Origin: Deltaproteobacteria bacterium
GTDB taxonomy: Bacteria; Myxococcota_A; Polyangia; Haliangiales; SHYZ01
Assembly (NCBI GenBank): GCA_016210055.1
Contig: JACQUZ010000130.1
Coordinates: 1 to 52,287, forward strand
Direction: 5' to 3'
Length of the DNA stretch: 52,287 bases
How positions within the stretch are numbered: position 1 is the stretch's first letter; each line of letters opens with the position of its first letter. The position numbers were made by a program, and so were the translations under genes. The notes beneath the pieces were generated by a model that was not told where the DNA came from, ran no database searches, and saw nothing but the letters and a program-made list of their open reading frames with translations. Below are positions 52,020 through 52,287 of this stretch, one piece after another.

Positions 52020-52287
52020 GAGAATCAACAATCGATGACATCTCTGAGTGGTATGGGCTGAAACAGAGCCTCTCGCGAGATGGGTTTGTTCAGAGGTTCA
52101 CATATCCCTTCCTCGTGCAGAAACCCAAAGCTCCTGGAGAGAAGACAGGTGACGACTTCGGCGAGCGCATCGGGTATTCAACGAACATCGTTGATGTGAA
52201 CGCCATCGTGTCGAGCCACGTGCCGGCACGCCTGTCGGGAACGCGCGTCATCGCCGTTGAAAAGGCCCCTGGCAATCCATTCCCCGA
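52016..52287 (+). CDS. Partial ORF cut by the window edge
   Basis: ATG at 52016 overlaps the sigma54 activator stop (ATGA) and stays open for at least 90 codons to the end of the window. It reads MRESTIDDISEWYGLKQSL, then GFVQRFTYPFLVQKPKAP, DDFGERIGYSTNIVD and SSHVPARLSGTRVIAVEKA. Codon use matches its neighbours. The overlap implies translational coupling. I do not recognise the family. Confidence 0.7.
   Translation, partial: MRESTIDDISEWYGLKQSLSRDGFVQRFTYPFLVQKPKAPGEKTGDDFGERIGYSTNIVDVNAIVSSHVPARLSGTRVIAVEKAPGNPFP

Overview
The window reads as a chromosome segment of a high-GC Gram-negative bacterium, most likely a myxobacterium (Myxococcota, probably Polyangia or a relative). The basis is a four-domain reductase/AMP-ligase/ACP/acyltransferase protein of the type known as ElbD in Myxococcus, two soluble eukaryote-like Ser/Thr kinases, two FHA-sigma54 activators, many short Cys-rich lipoproteins without clear families, a probable MYXO-CTERM-like C-terminal anchor, and a TolQRAB set. 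Genes are densely packed, with many 4-23 bp overlaps. There is no prophage, CRISPR array or complete insertion sequence. GC content and taxonomy are judged by eye, not computed.

Layout. 1-634: a 26-bp tandem repeat runs into the stop codon of ssb. 745-3390: three glycosyltransferase-type genes, the third short and degenerate. 3400-4230: a formylglycine-enzyme-fold lipoprotein lacking the catalytic cysteines. 4326-12529: a co-directional block (HAD phosphatase, LarA-like protein, RTX remnant, ElbD-like megaprotein, SDR) that looks like an ether-lipid or acyl-lipid locus. 12883-15534: three secreted proteins, including a putative caspase-fold (clan CD-like) lipoprotein followed by a separate protein with a PepSY/FTP-like segment. 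15583-24840: a signalling block with an FHA-sigma54 activator, a kinase-cyclase-like-ATPase-TPR protein carrying an in-frame 39-bp minisatellite and lacking its P-loop lysine, two tandem paralogous Cys-rich lipoproteins with matching promoters, and a second kinase.

24875-38297 is mostly metabolism: an SDR, an ArgE-like deacetylase and a vertebrate-type N-acetylglutamate synthase in one operon; a YjfB-like small protein with a strong terminator; cobalamin-dependent methionine synthase divergent from a 3-methyladenine glycosylase; a four-CBS regulator; a zinc-ribbon/Tudor-like protein upstream of fumarase; an SCP2-type thiolase; and a sugar or choline kinase-like protein. 38391-43896: a very basic low-complexity protein, a secreted zincin-like protein with Gln in place of the first zinc His, a two-CBS protein, tRNA-Met and tRNA-Gln, a glycine-rich RRM protein, a small hypothetical and an orphan histidine kinase. 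43933-48026: an envelope operon reading tolQ-tolR-tolA-like-tolB-ppx/gppA, with no pal visible. 48230-52287: two lipoproteins, a rhomboid-fold protein without the catalytic pair, a second FHA-sigma54 activator, and an ORF overlapping it by ATGA that runs off the right edge.

No single wholly new system is certain. The best candidates for follow-up are the putative caspase-fold/propeptide-like secreted pair (12883-14832), the kinase/duplicated-lipoprotein block (16989-24840) and the ElbD-centred lipid block (4326-12529).
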